Positions 8,516 to 15,909 of a stretch of 45,715 nucleotides of DNA are shown one piece after another. Positions within the stretch are counted from its first letter, which is position 1; every line of letters begins with the position of its first letter. The notes below the pieces were generated by a model. It was not told where the DNA came from. It saw only the letters and a list, made by a program, of their open reading frames with translations, and did not search any database. The DNA is from Pseudomonas violetae (lineage in GTDB: Bacteria; Pseudomonadota; Gammaproteobacteria; Pseudomonadales; Pseudomonadaceae): assembly GCF_023072615.1 (NCBI RefSeq), contig NZ_JAKNRW010000041.1, positions 1-45,715 of the forward strand, given 5' to 3'. The position numbers and the translations under genes are program-made.

Positions 8516-10202
8516 CTACGTCTTTCGAGGCTCCGTGTTGAGGGTACAGTCAATCAAGACTTGGTGAGGCAAGTGGTCAAGGTCCAATGAGGCTTTTTCT
8601 CTAAGTGTCTGGATTGGTGCGGTGGGGGAAGGTAGATTCAATTTTTGGATCTCTAGTTTTCCGCTCTCCGTAATGGGGAATCCCCATGCGGTGAAGTAAT
8701 CAAGCAGGTTTTTTTTGCAGCCATGCAGGCAAACAGCGCAAAATTATCATAGGCTTTCGAGGGGGCCGGGCTATAACCGTTGGAATGCCATTTTTCTCTG
8801 GTTGTTTTATTCATCGTTTTCCAGAAGTCGTCACCCAGTGCAAGTCTGAGCTGTTCAAGTACAGCGAGGCGTTCATACAAGTCGAGAGTTCGATCTTGGC
8901 TTGGGGAGTGTTGAGTTTATTTAGCAGAATGGCCCAAGTGTCCAGACCGTCATCACCTTTGGCGAGCAGTATCGACGGTAGCCCGAATGCTCGCTGTACG
9001 GCAAGTGCACTGATATTGTTGGTGACTTCACTAAACTCGGGAGCTTTGTAACCAAGCATCTGGTTTTGGTGGCCTAACTCATGGGGCACCCCCCCAGGAT
9101 TTTTTAAGGTATTCCGGTGTGAGCATTTCCTGAGCAAAGTATTCCATGTAAGCCGTATGTCCATGGCTAGCATGTGCGCCGCCGGCGCCCCCGTAATTGC
9201 CGAGAACAAGGTGGTATTTCCAAGCCGCGCGAGTGTGAAGGGGTGTGGATGCATCAAGGCCTATGACGTCTTCACTGGTAGAGATTATAGTTTCGTATAC
9301 CCACATGAGCGTATCCATGTCACTTTCACTGGTGGGCGCGTATGCCAAGGCTGCGGAGCGGCTGACGGTAACTTGCGAGCGCTCGGAATATAGTTCCACA
9401 TAGGGCGATAAATTCCATTGTTGAAGCATATCCATGTATTCATGGTGTCTTGTCTTTTTAGCTTCGAAGTAGGGCAGGTCGATGATGCCCTCTAAAAAAC
9501 TTAAATTTGCAGTGTTGCGTTCGCCAGTCAGTTGGAGGTAGATAATTCCCCCGCCTGGATCTGTGATTGTATTTTCGCCCTCTTGCAATGAATAGACGCG
9601 TGGGCGTGAATATTGAGTGTCGGGGTCGGCGAAAGGTGCGCCGACCCAAAGTTTTGGATCACTTTGTCCGGATACATTTTCACAGGCGATTTCGAGTTTG
9701 ATGCGAGTATTTTTTGGAGTGTAAAAGCCTGTGGATTGCCTGTAGCTGTTAAAGAACCAGTTTTCAATCCTTGTTATGCTCTCCATGGGGTCTGGTGTGC
9801 CCGAGAAAACTGACCTTGTTACTTTGCGAAAACCAGTCGAGTTGTCCGTCCTTAGGAATTTTTCAAAGCGCTGGTTTCTGTTGCCGGAAAAGTATGGCCT
9901 CATTTGCACTTGGTCGTCTACAGTAGTCAGTGCTAGCTGTGTGTAGTGATTAAGTATCGCGTAAGAGCCATCGGGAAATTCCTCCAGTACAAACTGTTGC
10001 GTAATGTATCCAGGGTATAGTTCTATCAATACGTCTGGGTTGCCTGCCGTAATGCATGAGTTTTTATTAAGGTAGAGCCGCATATTGCAAATCTTCCAGC
10101 GGTTTCCAGTTCTACCAACCTAAAGCTTTGCTGCGTGGATACCGTAAGGGGTTTAATTACTAGTTTGCCTAGTGACTCTGTGAATACTAATGGTGTGCTC
10201 AT
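8516..10202 (-). pseudogene. M60-family (enhancin-like) metallopeptidase, frameshifted
   Basis: On the minus strand four reading-frame pieces join into one M60-type peptidase of about 560 residues. The zinc motif is HELGHQNQ, followed by EVTNN with the expected downstream glutamate; the C-terminal part reads YERLAVLEQLRLALGDDFW, then DYFTAWGFPITESG. Frame breaks: (a) near 10083, between a start-like segment beginning MSTPLVFTES at 10202 and RLYLNKNSC; (b) at a run of seven G (9089-9095), where six would read W-G-V-P-H-E-L-G-H; (c) near 8890, one base short before LYERL; (d) at a run of eight A (8707-8716), one base short before NLLDYF. The frame then runs to TAG at 8516-8518. M60 enzymes cut mucin-type glycoproteins. 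GC is lower than in the neighbours, suggesting acquisition. The surrounding housekeeping genes are intact, so decay is likelier than sequencing error. Break (a) is the least certain. Confidence 0.8.
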
Positions 10203-10317
10203 GCCATGGCCATTGTTTCAGTTGATGTAACAACACAATAGGGAAAGTTTGCAGATACTCTACTGTCATAATTGACAGTGCCGACGTATGGTCATGTCTA
10301 GCTCGAACGTGGGGTAC

Positions 10318-10392
10318 GGGATATTTCAGGTGGTGCTGAATGCGTTGGAGTTGGCGGTGTATCGTGCGCGGTTTCCGACGAAGGGGTCATAA
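10318..10392 (+). pseudogene. Duplicated 3' fragment of the omega-amidase gene
   Basis: Twenty-four codons and a TAA read G-I-F-Q-V-V-L-N-A-L-E-L-A-V-Y-R-A-R-F-P and match the omega-amidase C-terminus at 8299-8394 (GVFQVVLDAAELAAYRTRFP) in order and frame, with diverged bases. No start or upstream part of the enzyme is present. The copy marks the far edge of the segment holding the M60 pseudogene, so that segment probably entered at the omega-amidase 3' end. Confidence 0.8.
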
Positions 10393-10420
10393 CAGACAAC
10401 GCACGAAACATCAGGTAAAT

Positions 10421-10455
10421 AAAAAGGCCCCCAGGTTCTCACCCAGGGGCCTCTT
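10421..10455 (-). terminator. Terminator of leuA
   Basis: On the minus strand, 18 nt after the leuA stop, GAGGCCCCTGGGT pairs imperfectly with ACCTGGGGGCCT and is followed by TTTTTATTT. It is a strong GC stem with a T tail. Confidence 0.9.
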
Positions 10456-10472
10456 GCATTGCAGCTAAAGCC

Positions 10473-12152
10473 TTACGCCGCTTTTGCTTGCGGCTGGCTC
10501 AGCGAGCGGTTCAGTGCGCTGAACAGGGCCTTGAAGCTGGCGGTCGTGATGTTTTCGTCGATACCGACGCCGTGCACCGCACGCTCACCATTGACTCGCA
10601 GTTCGATGTAGGCCGCTGCCTTGGCATTGGTGCCCGCGCCGATCGCGTGTTCGTTGTAGTCCATGATCTCCACAGGAATCGGCAAACCGGCCACCAGGGC
10701 TTCCAGGGCGCCGTTGCCTTTGCCGTGCCAGCGCAGGTTGGTTTCGCCTTGGCCTTTGCTCGACACTTCGACTTCTACCGAACTGTTGCCGTTCTCTTCC
10801 TGCAGGCGATGGCTGACCAGCGCGTACGGCGTGTTGGCTTGCAGGTACTCGCGCTGCAGCAAGGCGTAGATCTGCGGTGCGGTCATCTCCAGGCCAACGC
10901 GGTCGGTTTCGGCCTGGACGACCTGGCTGAACTCGATCTGCATGCGACGCGGCAAGCTGATGTCGTATTCCTGTTCCAGCAGGTAGGCGATACCGCCTTT
11001 GCCCGATTGGCTGTTGACGCGAATCACCGCCTCATAACTACGCCCAATATCGGCCGGGTCGATCGGCAAGTACGGCACTTCCCACAAGGCGCCCTGTTTC
11101 TGCTGGGCAAAGCCCTTGCGAATGGCGTCCTGGTGCGAGCCGGAGAACGCGGTGTGAACCAGGTCGCCAACGTAAGGGTGGCGTGGATGCACCTGGATCT
11201 GGTTGCACTCCTCGACGACCTTGCGCACGCCGTCGATGTCCGAGAAGTCGAGTTCAGGGTGTACGCCCTGGGTGTAGAGGTTCAGTGCCACGGTCACGAG
11301 GTCGACGTTACCGGTGCGCTCGCCATTGCCGAACAGGCAGCCTTCGACGCGATCAGCGCCGGCCATCAGGCCCAATTCGGTAGCGGCAACGCCGGTGCCA
11401 CGGTCGTTGTGGGTGTGCAGGCTGATGATCACGCTGTCACGACGATTGATGTGACGACCGAACCATTCGATCTGGTCGGCATAGATGTTCGGGGTGGCGC
11501 ATTCGACGGTGGCCGGCAAGTTCAGGATCATCTTGTGCTCGGGCGTCGGTTTCCAGACCTCGATCACCGCATCACATACTTCCTTGGCGAACTCCAGTTC
11601 AGTGGCGCTGAAGGTTTCTGGCGAGTATTCGAAGGTCCACTCGGTCTCCGGCTGCTGGGCGGCATACTTGACGAACAGCTTGGCCGCGCTGACGGCGATT
11701 TCTTTGATGCCATCCTTGTCCTGATTGAAAACAATGCGACGGAAAGACGGCGAGGTCGCGTTGTACAGGTGAACGATGGCTTTCTTTGCCCCGCGCAGGG
11801 ATTCGAAGGTGCGCTCGATCAGGTCTTCACGGCCCTGGGTCAGCACCTGGATGGTGGTGTCGTCCGGGATGTGGTTGCCTTCGATCAAGGTGCGCACGAA
11901 GTCGAAGTCGGTTTGCGAAGCGGCCGGGAACGAGGCTTCGATTTCTTTCACGCCAACCTGCACCAGGGTTTTCCAGAAGCGCAGCTTTTTAACCGCGTCC
12001 ATTGGTTCGATCAGCGACTGGTTGCCGTCGCGCAGGTCCGAGCTGCACCAGATCGGCGCGGCGGTGATGGTCTTCGACGGCCAGGTGCGATCCGGGATGT
12101 CGATGGTCGGAAACGCGCGGTACTTCGAAGACGGGTCTTTGAGCATGCTCAT
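10473..12152 (-). CDS. leuA: 2-isopropylmalate synthase
   Basis: LeuA condenses acetyl-CoA with 2-oxoisovalerate, the first committed step of leucine synthesis, and is feedback-inhibited by leucine. The 559 residues carry the catalytic barrel motifs SSDLRDGNQ near the N-terminus, LHTHNDRGTGVA, and the family signature LFGNGERTGNVDLV. A C-terminal regulatory domain contains VEVSSKGQGE and GVGIDENITTASFKALF. The length fits the longer LeuA subtype common in pseudomonads. AAGGA precedes the ATG. The gene stands alone on the minus strand with its own terminator, and a leader peptide with an attenuator-like hairpin lies upstream. Confidence 0.96.
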   Translation of the reverse strand: MSMLKDPSSKYRAFPTIDIPDRTWPSKTITAAPIWCSSDLRDGNQSLIEPMDAVKKLRFWKTLVQVGVKEIEASFPAASQTDFDFVRTLIEGNHIPDDTTIQVLTQGREDLIERTFESLRGAKKAIVHLYNATSPSFRRIVFNQDKDGIKEIAVSAAKLFVKYAAQQPETEWTFEYSPETFSATELEFAKEVCDAVIEVWKPTPEHKMILNLPATVECATPNIYADQIEWFGRHINRRDSVIISLHTHNDRGTGVAATELGLMAGADRVEGCLFGNGERTGNVDLVTVALNLYTQGVHPELDFSDIDGVRKVVEECNQIQVHPRHPYVGDLVHTAFSGSHQDAIRKGFAQQKQGALWEVPYLPIDPADIGRSYEAVIRVNSQSGKGGIAYLLEQEYDISLPRRMQIEFSQVVQAETDRVGLEMTAPQIYALLQREYLQANTPYALVSHRLQEENGNSSVEVEVSSKGQGETNLRWHGKGNGALEALVAGLPIPVEIMDYNEHAIGAGTNAKAAAYIELRVNGERAVHGVGIDENITTASFKALFSALNRSLSQPQAKAA

Positions 12153-12177
12153 CGGGAAATCCTTGTTGTAGGGGCCG

Positions 12178-12238
12178 AAAAAAGGCGGCCTGCCGGTGGA
12201 TCAAAAGTTCTGGGGTGAAGCGTAGGACGAGGCACCGC
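12178..12238 (-). promoter_or_regulatory. Candidate transcription attenuator of leuA
   Basis: On the minus strand GCGGTGCC (12238-12231) can pair with GGCA(GG)CCGC (about 12194-12185), an 8-bp stem with a 2-nt bulge, followed at once by TTTTTT (12183-12178). It begins 3 nt after the stop of the 25-codon leader and ends 25 nt before the leuA ATG. This geometry is that of leader-peptide attenuation. The 36-nt loop is long, and an alternative shorter hairpin exists (GGCCG / CGGCC around the same T-run). No competing antiterminator was modelled. Confidence 0.5.
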
Positions 12239-12241
12239 GAT

Positions 12242-12319
12242 TCAGCCTGGCAGTCGTGCACTGACGAGGCACAGACTGCGGTGCTGGCGAAGCTGAATGA
12301 GGGTGTGAGAGGTTTTCAT
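12242..12319 (-). CDS. Putative leuA leader peptide (25 aa)
   Basis: A 25-codon reading frame begins with ATG at 12319 and ends with TGA at 12242-12244 on the leuA strand. Five of 25 residues are Leu (7, 10, 16, 18, 23), with L-C-L-V in the second half, which suits a leucine-sensing leader. A purine stretch, GAAGG, lies just before the ATG, closer than ideal, with AGGG further upstream. The stop falls directly before the candidate terminator stem. Leader peptides control leu operons in enteric bacteria; extension to this gene is inference. Confidence 0.5.
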   Translation of the reverse strand: MKTSHTLIQLRQHRSLCLVSARLPG

Positions 12320-12515
12320 GCCTTCAACCCTAACCGCGAGGATGAAGGTTGGCAAGCGGTCGAAAAAAATTGAGAGGAATACTCTTGTGAGGCATTTTTG
12401 CGAGATTTAATTGCTCGTATAAGCCCTGATTGTCCTAATGATTGCTAATGGTTTAAACACTGCGCAATCGATCAGGCCGGCTTTCTCGTGTCGAGGCTTC
12501 GGTTGCAATGGGCGG

Positions 12516-13019
12516 TTACGGGCGAATCTCGATCATCGTTCCATCCGGCACCAGGCCCCACACTTCACGCATGTCCATATTGCGCATGGCAATGCATCCG
12601 TCGGTCCAGTCCAGGGTGTGGAACAGGTTCTCCGGGTAGTCGTAGGAATCGGGAGTGCCGTGGATCATGATCATGCCCCCAGGCGCGACGCCTTCACGCA
12701 GTGATCGCGCAGAGTCGGCCGCATTTGGATAGGAGATGTGCATGGCCAGGTTGAAGCGGTCACTGACTTTGCGCCAGTCCACCCAGTAAAAGCCTTCCGG
12801 GGTGCGCTTGTCGCCCTCCATCAACTTGGCGCCCTTGGGCTGCTTGCCCAGGGAAATGCGGTAGGTGCGCAGCGCCTGGCCATCGGCAATCAATTGCAAT
12901 TGATGAGCGGACTTGAGCACCAACACTTTTTCGATAGGTTTGCCATCCAGGGTCACCACGGTGGAAGCCTGGGACACGGCAATGAACGACAGGCAAAACA
13001 GGGCAAGCAACCAGCGCAT
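12516..13019 (-). CDS. L,D-transpeptidase (YkuD domain), exported
   Basis: A 167-residue protein with a signal peptide (residues 1-19, MRWLLALFCL to QAS) and a YkuD catalytic domain. The family motif H...SHGC appears here as His120 (MIHGTPDS) and Cys142 in WTDGCIAMRN, so Thr-Asp replaces Ser-His before Gly-Cys. YkuD enzymes form 3-3 cross-links in peptidoglycan or attach proteins to it in the periplasm; small single-domain members like this one also include proteins of unproven function. The gene is alone on the minus strand, 197 nt from the leuA leader. Confidence 0.87.
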   Translation of the reverse strand: MRWLLALFCLSFIAVSQASTVVTLDGKPIEKVLVLKSAHQLQLIADGQALRTYRISLGKQPKGAKLMEGDKRTPEGFYWVDWRKVSDRFNLAMHISYPNAADSARSLREGVAPGGMIMIHGTPDSYDYPENLFHTLDWTDGCIAMRNMDMREVWGLVPDGTMIEIRP

Positions 13020-13127
13020 TGAAACGATATCCCTAAGAGGTGTCGCGACTATCTATTGTAGGCGCTGCCGAAGGTTTGGCCCGAAGGTGGACGATTTTTT
13101 GCCTTTGCAAAAAATCTACATTTCCAA

Positions 13128-13679
13128 TCAAACAATGACCGGCTGAGCCAGCGGCGGAATCGATTCCGATCGCACGGGATAGACCTCGGACCGCCGGTCA
13201 GCGAAGAAGCATTCTAGAGTACGTCCCACCGTGCGGAAAGCCAGGTCGGACCAAGGGATGTCGGCTTCCTCGAAAAGCTGCACTTCGAGGCTTTCTATGC
13301 CTGCTGCAAAGTCCAGGTCCACCAGTTCGGCGCGATAGAACACGTGCACCTGGCTGATGTGTGGTACGTCGATCAGGGTATAGATGCTCAGGTCGCGCAC
13401 CCGGGCGCAGGCTTCTTCGGCGGTCTCGCGAATGGCTGCCTGTTCAATGGTCTCGCCGTTCTCCATGAACCCTGCGGGCAGGGTCCAGTATCCCAGTCGA
13501 GGCTCGATGGCCCGCCGGCACAACAAAACTTTTGAGCCCCAGGTGGCCACGCAGCCGGCGACGATATTGGGGTTCTGGTAATGGATGGTGTGACAGCTGT
13601 CACAGACAAACCGCAGGCGCGAATCGCCCTCGGGAATACGTTGGGTCACCGGGTTGCCGCACTGGCTGCAAAATTTCAT
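13128..13679 (-). CDS. Nudix hydrolase with N-terminal zinc ribbon
   Basis: A 183-residue protein. Cysteines at 4 and 7 (CSQCG) and 26 and 29 (CDSCH) form a zinc ribbon like that in NADH pyrophosphatases. The Nudix box follows: GFMENGETIEQAAIRETAEE, then A-C, with Cys where the consensus has Gly. Such proteins hydrolyse nucleoside diphosphates linked to another moiety, for example ADP-ribose, NADH or FAD; the exact substrate cannot be read from the sequence. It is divergent from the CoA pyrophosphatase gene, with 146 nt between the two starts. Confidence 0.88.
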   Translation of the reverse strand: MKFCSQCGNPVTQRIPEGDSRLRFVCDSCHTIHYQNPNIVAGCVATWGSKVLLCRRAIEPRLGYWTLPAGFMENGETIEQAAIRETAEEACARVRDLSIYTLIDVPHISQVHVFYRAELVDLDFAAGIESLEVQLFEEADIPWSDLAFRTVGRTLECFFADRRSEVYPVRSESIPPLAQPVIV

Positions 13680-13825
13680 GCTTGGGTTCCTGAATGCTGT
13701 GCCTATCTTGGCGTGCGGTGGTGCCGGTCGGCAAGTTGTCGTTTCGCGACAGACGGCCGTTCGGGGCTTGGGCGGTCAGTGTGATTGGTGCATGATGCAG
13801 GGTAAGGCACAGATCGAGATCATTC

Positions 13826-14425
13826 ATGCTGGACGAGCTACTGCATCGGGTAAGCAACCACACGCCGCGCCCCCTGGAAACCGACAAACGTTTTCCCGAG
13901 GCTGCCGTATTGGTCCCCATCACCCGCAGTGACGAACCGGAACTGGTTCTGACCCTGCGCGCCAGCGGGCTCTCGACCCATGGAGGTGAAGTGGCGTTTC
14001 CCGGAGGCCGTCGCGACCCTGAAGACCCGGACCTGATTTTCACCGCCTTGCGCGAAGCCGAAGAAGAGATCGGCCTGCCGCCCGGGCTCGTTGAAGTGAT
14101 CGGGCCACTCAGCCCGCTGATCTCGCTGCATGGCATTAAGGTCACGCCTTATGTCGGGGTGATTCCGGATTTTGTCGAGTATCGGCCCAACGATGCCGAG
14201 ATCGCTGCAGTGTTCAGCGTACCGCTGGAGTTTTTTCGCGAGGACCCCCGCGAACATACCCATCGCATCGATTATCAGGGTCGCAGCTGGTACGTGCCGA
14301 GCTACCGTTACGGCGAGTACAAGATCTGGGGCCTGACGGCGATCATGGTCGTTGAGTTGATCAACCTGCTGTATGACGCGAAAATCAGCCTGCACCAGCC
14401 GCCCAAAAGCTTTATCAATACCTGA
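13826..14425 (+). CDS. CoA pyrophosphatase, Nudix family (NudL-like)
   Basis: A 199-residue Nudix hydrolase. It has the CoA-specific signature upstream of the box (LTLRASGLSTHGGEVAFPGG) and a Nudix box with REAEEEIGL. Members cleave CoA and its derivatives to 4'-phosphopantetheine and adenosine 3',5'-bisphosphate. It is followed 53 nt later by the gamma-carbonic anhydrase gene on the same strand. Assignment is firm for the subfamily; the physiological substrate is by homology. Confidence 0.9.
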   Translation: MLDELLHRVSNHTPRPLETDKRFPEAAVLVPITRSDEPELVLTLRASGLSTHGGEVAFPGGRRDPEDPDLIFTALREAEEEIGLPPGLVEVIGPLSPLISLHGIKVTPYVGVIPDFVEYRPNDAEIAAVFSVPLEFFREDPREHTHRIDYQGRSWYVPSYRYGEYKIWGLTAIMVVELINLLYDAKISLHQPPKSFINT

Positions 14426-14478
14426 CGCCATCGTTCGCATGGCAATACCCAAGCCAGCCTGGCCCTGAGGACAACAAG

Positions 14479-15003
14479 ATGAAATACCGCCTGGGCGACG
14501 CCCGAGTCGAAACCCACCCGCAAAGCTGGGTGGCCCCCAATGCCGTACTGGTGGGCAAGGTCAAACTGGAGGAGGGCGCCAACGTCTGGTTCAACGCGGT
14601 GCTGCGTGGCGACAATGAATTGATCCTGATCGGCAAAAACAGCAACGTCCAGGACGGTACTGTGATGCATACCGACATGGGCTACCCGTTGACCATCGGC
14701 ACCGGCGTGACCATTGGCCACAATGCCATGCTGCATGGCTGCACGGTGGGGGATTACAGCCTGATCGGCATCAACGCGGTGATTCTCAACGGTGCGAAAA
14801 TCGGTAAAAATTGCATCATCGGAGCGAATTCGCTGATCGGCGAGGGCAAGGAAATTCCCGATGGCTCCCTGGTGATGGGCTCACCGGGAAAAGTGGTGCG
14901 CGAATTGACAGAACAGCAAAAGAAAATGCTCGAGGCCAGCGCCGCGCACTATGTCCATAACTCGCAGCGGTATGCCCGCGACCTGGCTGAGCAGGAAGAA
15001 TGA
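14479..15003 (+). CDS. Gamma-class carbonic anhydrase family protein (YrdA-like)
   Basis: A 174-residue left-handed beta-helix protein built of hexapeptide repeats (GKVKLEEGANVWFNAVLRGD, then IGTGVTIGHNAMLHG). Zinc-ligand histidines occur in QDGTVMHTD and in GHNAMLHGC. Family members bind metal as trimers; many YrdA/CaiE/PaaY-type members have weak or no proven carbonic anhydrase activity, so the name indicates family only. The stop TGA overlaps the ATG of the following DUF1289 gene (ATGA at 15000-15003), indicating coupled translation. Confidence 0.9.
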   Translation: MKYRLGDARVETHPQSWVAPNAVLVGKVKLEEGANVWFNAVLRGDNELILIGKNSNVQDGTVMHTDMGYPLTIGTGVTIGHNAMLHGCTVGDYSLIGINAVILNGAKIGKNCIIGANSLIGEGKEIPDGSLVMGSPGKVVRELTEQQKKMLEASAAHYVHNSQRYARDLAEQEE

Positions 15004-15203
15004 GCACCGCTGAACGGCCGGTGCGCTCGCCTTGTGTGAATGTCTGTGCGCTGGACGAGGATGACATCTGCACCGGTTGCCAGCGCACGGTCGAAGAGAT
15101 CACGCGCTGGAGCCGGATGGACAACGACGAGCGGCGCAAGGTGTTGGGGTTGTGCCATGAAAGGGCGAAGTCCAGCGGGCTTGTGTGGATGCTTGGCAAA
15201 TAA
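15000..15203 (+). CDS. DUF1289 domain protein
   Basis: A 67-residue protein with four cysteines in the DUF1289 pattern: SPCVNVC near residues 11-16 and ICTGCQRT near 24-30, followed by EEITRWSRM. The cysteines may bind a metal, but no function is established for the family. It overlaps the carbonic anhydrase gene by 4 nt (ATGA) and lies in the same transcription unit. Confidence 0.9.
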   Translation: MSTAERPVRSPCVNVCALDEDDICTGCQRTVEEITRWSRMDNDERRKVLGLCHERAKSSGLVWMLGK

Positions 15204-15225
15204 CTCCGGAAGTTCATCGCGGCCC

Positions 15226-15327
15226 TTGTAGGAGCGAGCTTGCTCGCGAAAACCTGAGGGCGCCACGGGGTACCTGATTTTACGCGTAATCGTTAACGTC
15301 CTTCGCGAGCAAGCTCGCTCCTACAGG
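15226..15327. repeat. REP palindrome pair
   Basis: TGTAGGAGCGAGCTTGCTCG at 15227 and its inverted partner GCAAGCTCGCTCCTACA ending at 15325 flank about 55 nt. It is the same family as at 4672-4771. The second copy ends directly at the upstream edge of the VUT-family gene, so it probably forms part of that gene's 5' untranslated region. Confidence 0.85.
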
Positions 15328-15341
15328 TGTCTTTTCGTCCC

Positions 15342-15809
15342 ATGCTTTTTTTGATCGCCTACATCAGCAGCGTCGTGCTGATCAACTACGCCTTTTCCAC
15401 TGCCCCGCATCTGGACATCATCTGGTCGGCCTGGGGTGGTCTGGTATTCGTGCTGCGGGACATGGTGCAAACGCGCTTTGGCCACGGCGCGATCGTCGCC
15501 ATGCTGGCGGCGCTGGTGTTGTCCTATGTCACCTCCGATCCGTCCATCGCCCTGGCCAGCGCCACGGCGTTCGCGGTCTCCGAGTGTATTGACTGGCTCG
15601 TGTTCAGTATCACCAAGCGTCCGCTGCACGATCGCCTGTGGATAAGTTCGGCGCTGAGCATCCCCCTCGATACGTTCATCTTCTTTGGCATGATCGACGC
15701 GTTCACCCCGGCCGTGATCCTTACCGCCATGGCCTCGAAGTTCGCTGGCGTGACCGCCGTCTGGCTGATCATGGCGTGGCGCCTGCGCAAACAGGCCGTC
15801 GCCAGCTGA
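15342..15809 (+). CDS. VUT-family (YhhQ-like) integral membrane protein
   Basis: A 155-residue, very hydrophobic protein with about five membrane helices and the family segments VFVLRDMVQTRFG and ASATAFAVSECIDWL. VUT/YhhQ members transport queuosine precursors in E. coli; the substrate here is unknown. ATG at 15342 starts a natural hydrophobic N-terminus (MLFLIAYISS). A GTG at 15327 in the same frame lies at the REP boundary and would add five residues. Neither has a clear Shine-Dalgarno sequence. Confidence 0.82.
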   Translation: MLFLIAYISSVVLINYAFSTAPHLDIIWSAWGGLVFVLRDMVQTRFGHGAIVAMLAALVLSYVTSDPSIALASATAFAVSECIDWLVFSITKRPLHDRLWISSALSIPLDTFIFFGMIDAFTPAVILTAMASKFAGVTAVWLIMAWRLRKQAVAS

Positions 15810-15909
15810 AGCCAAACCCGCCGGTTCATGTAAAATGCCGCGCTTTCTCCCCATGGGAAGCGCGCCTTGCGTTGCATCCCTCGATGATCCGCTTCTTTGA
15901 GGACCTGAG

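Noticed and set aside
8785..9393. Plus-strand frames inside the M60 region
   Set aside because: They lie opposite the minus-strand M60 pieces, which carry a recognisable zinc motif and family similarity; the plus-strand products do not.
10488..12218. A 576-codon open frame on the plus strand opposite leuA
   Set aside because: It mirrors the codon structure of leuA on the other strand, matches no family I know, and has no ribosome site; long antisense frames are common in GC-rich genes.
13128..13679. Nudix box with Cys in place of the conserved Gly as a sign of inactivation
   Set aside because: The REx2EE core is intact, and I recall the same A-C ending in close relatives, so it is likely normal for this subfamily.
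15807..15863. Possible promoter (TAAAAT) and hairpin leader for purT as a riboswitch
   Set aside because: The -35 match is poor and the hairpin is a simple 8-bp stem; nothing resembles a known purine or folate riboswitch.
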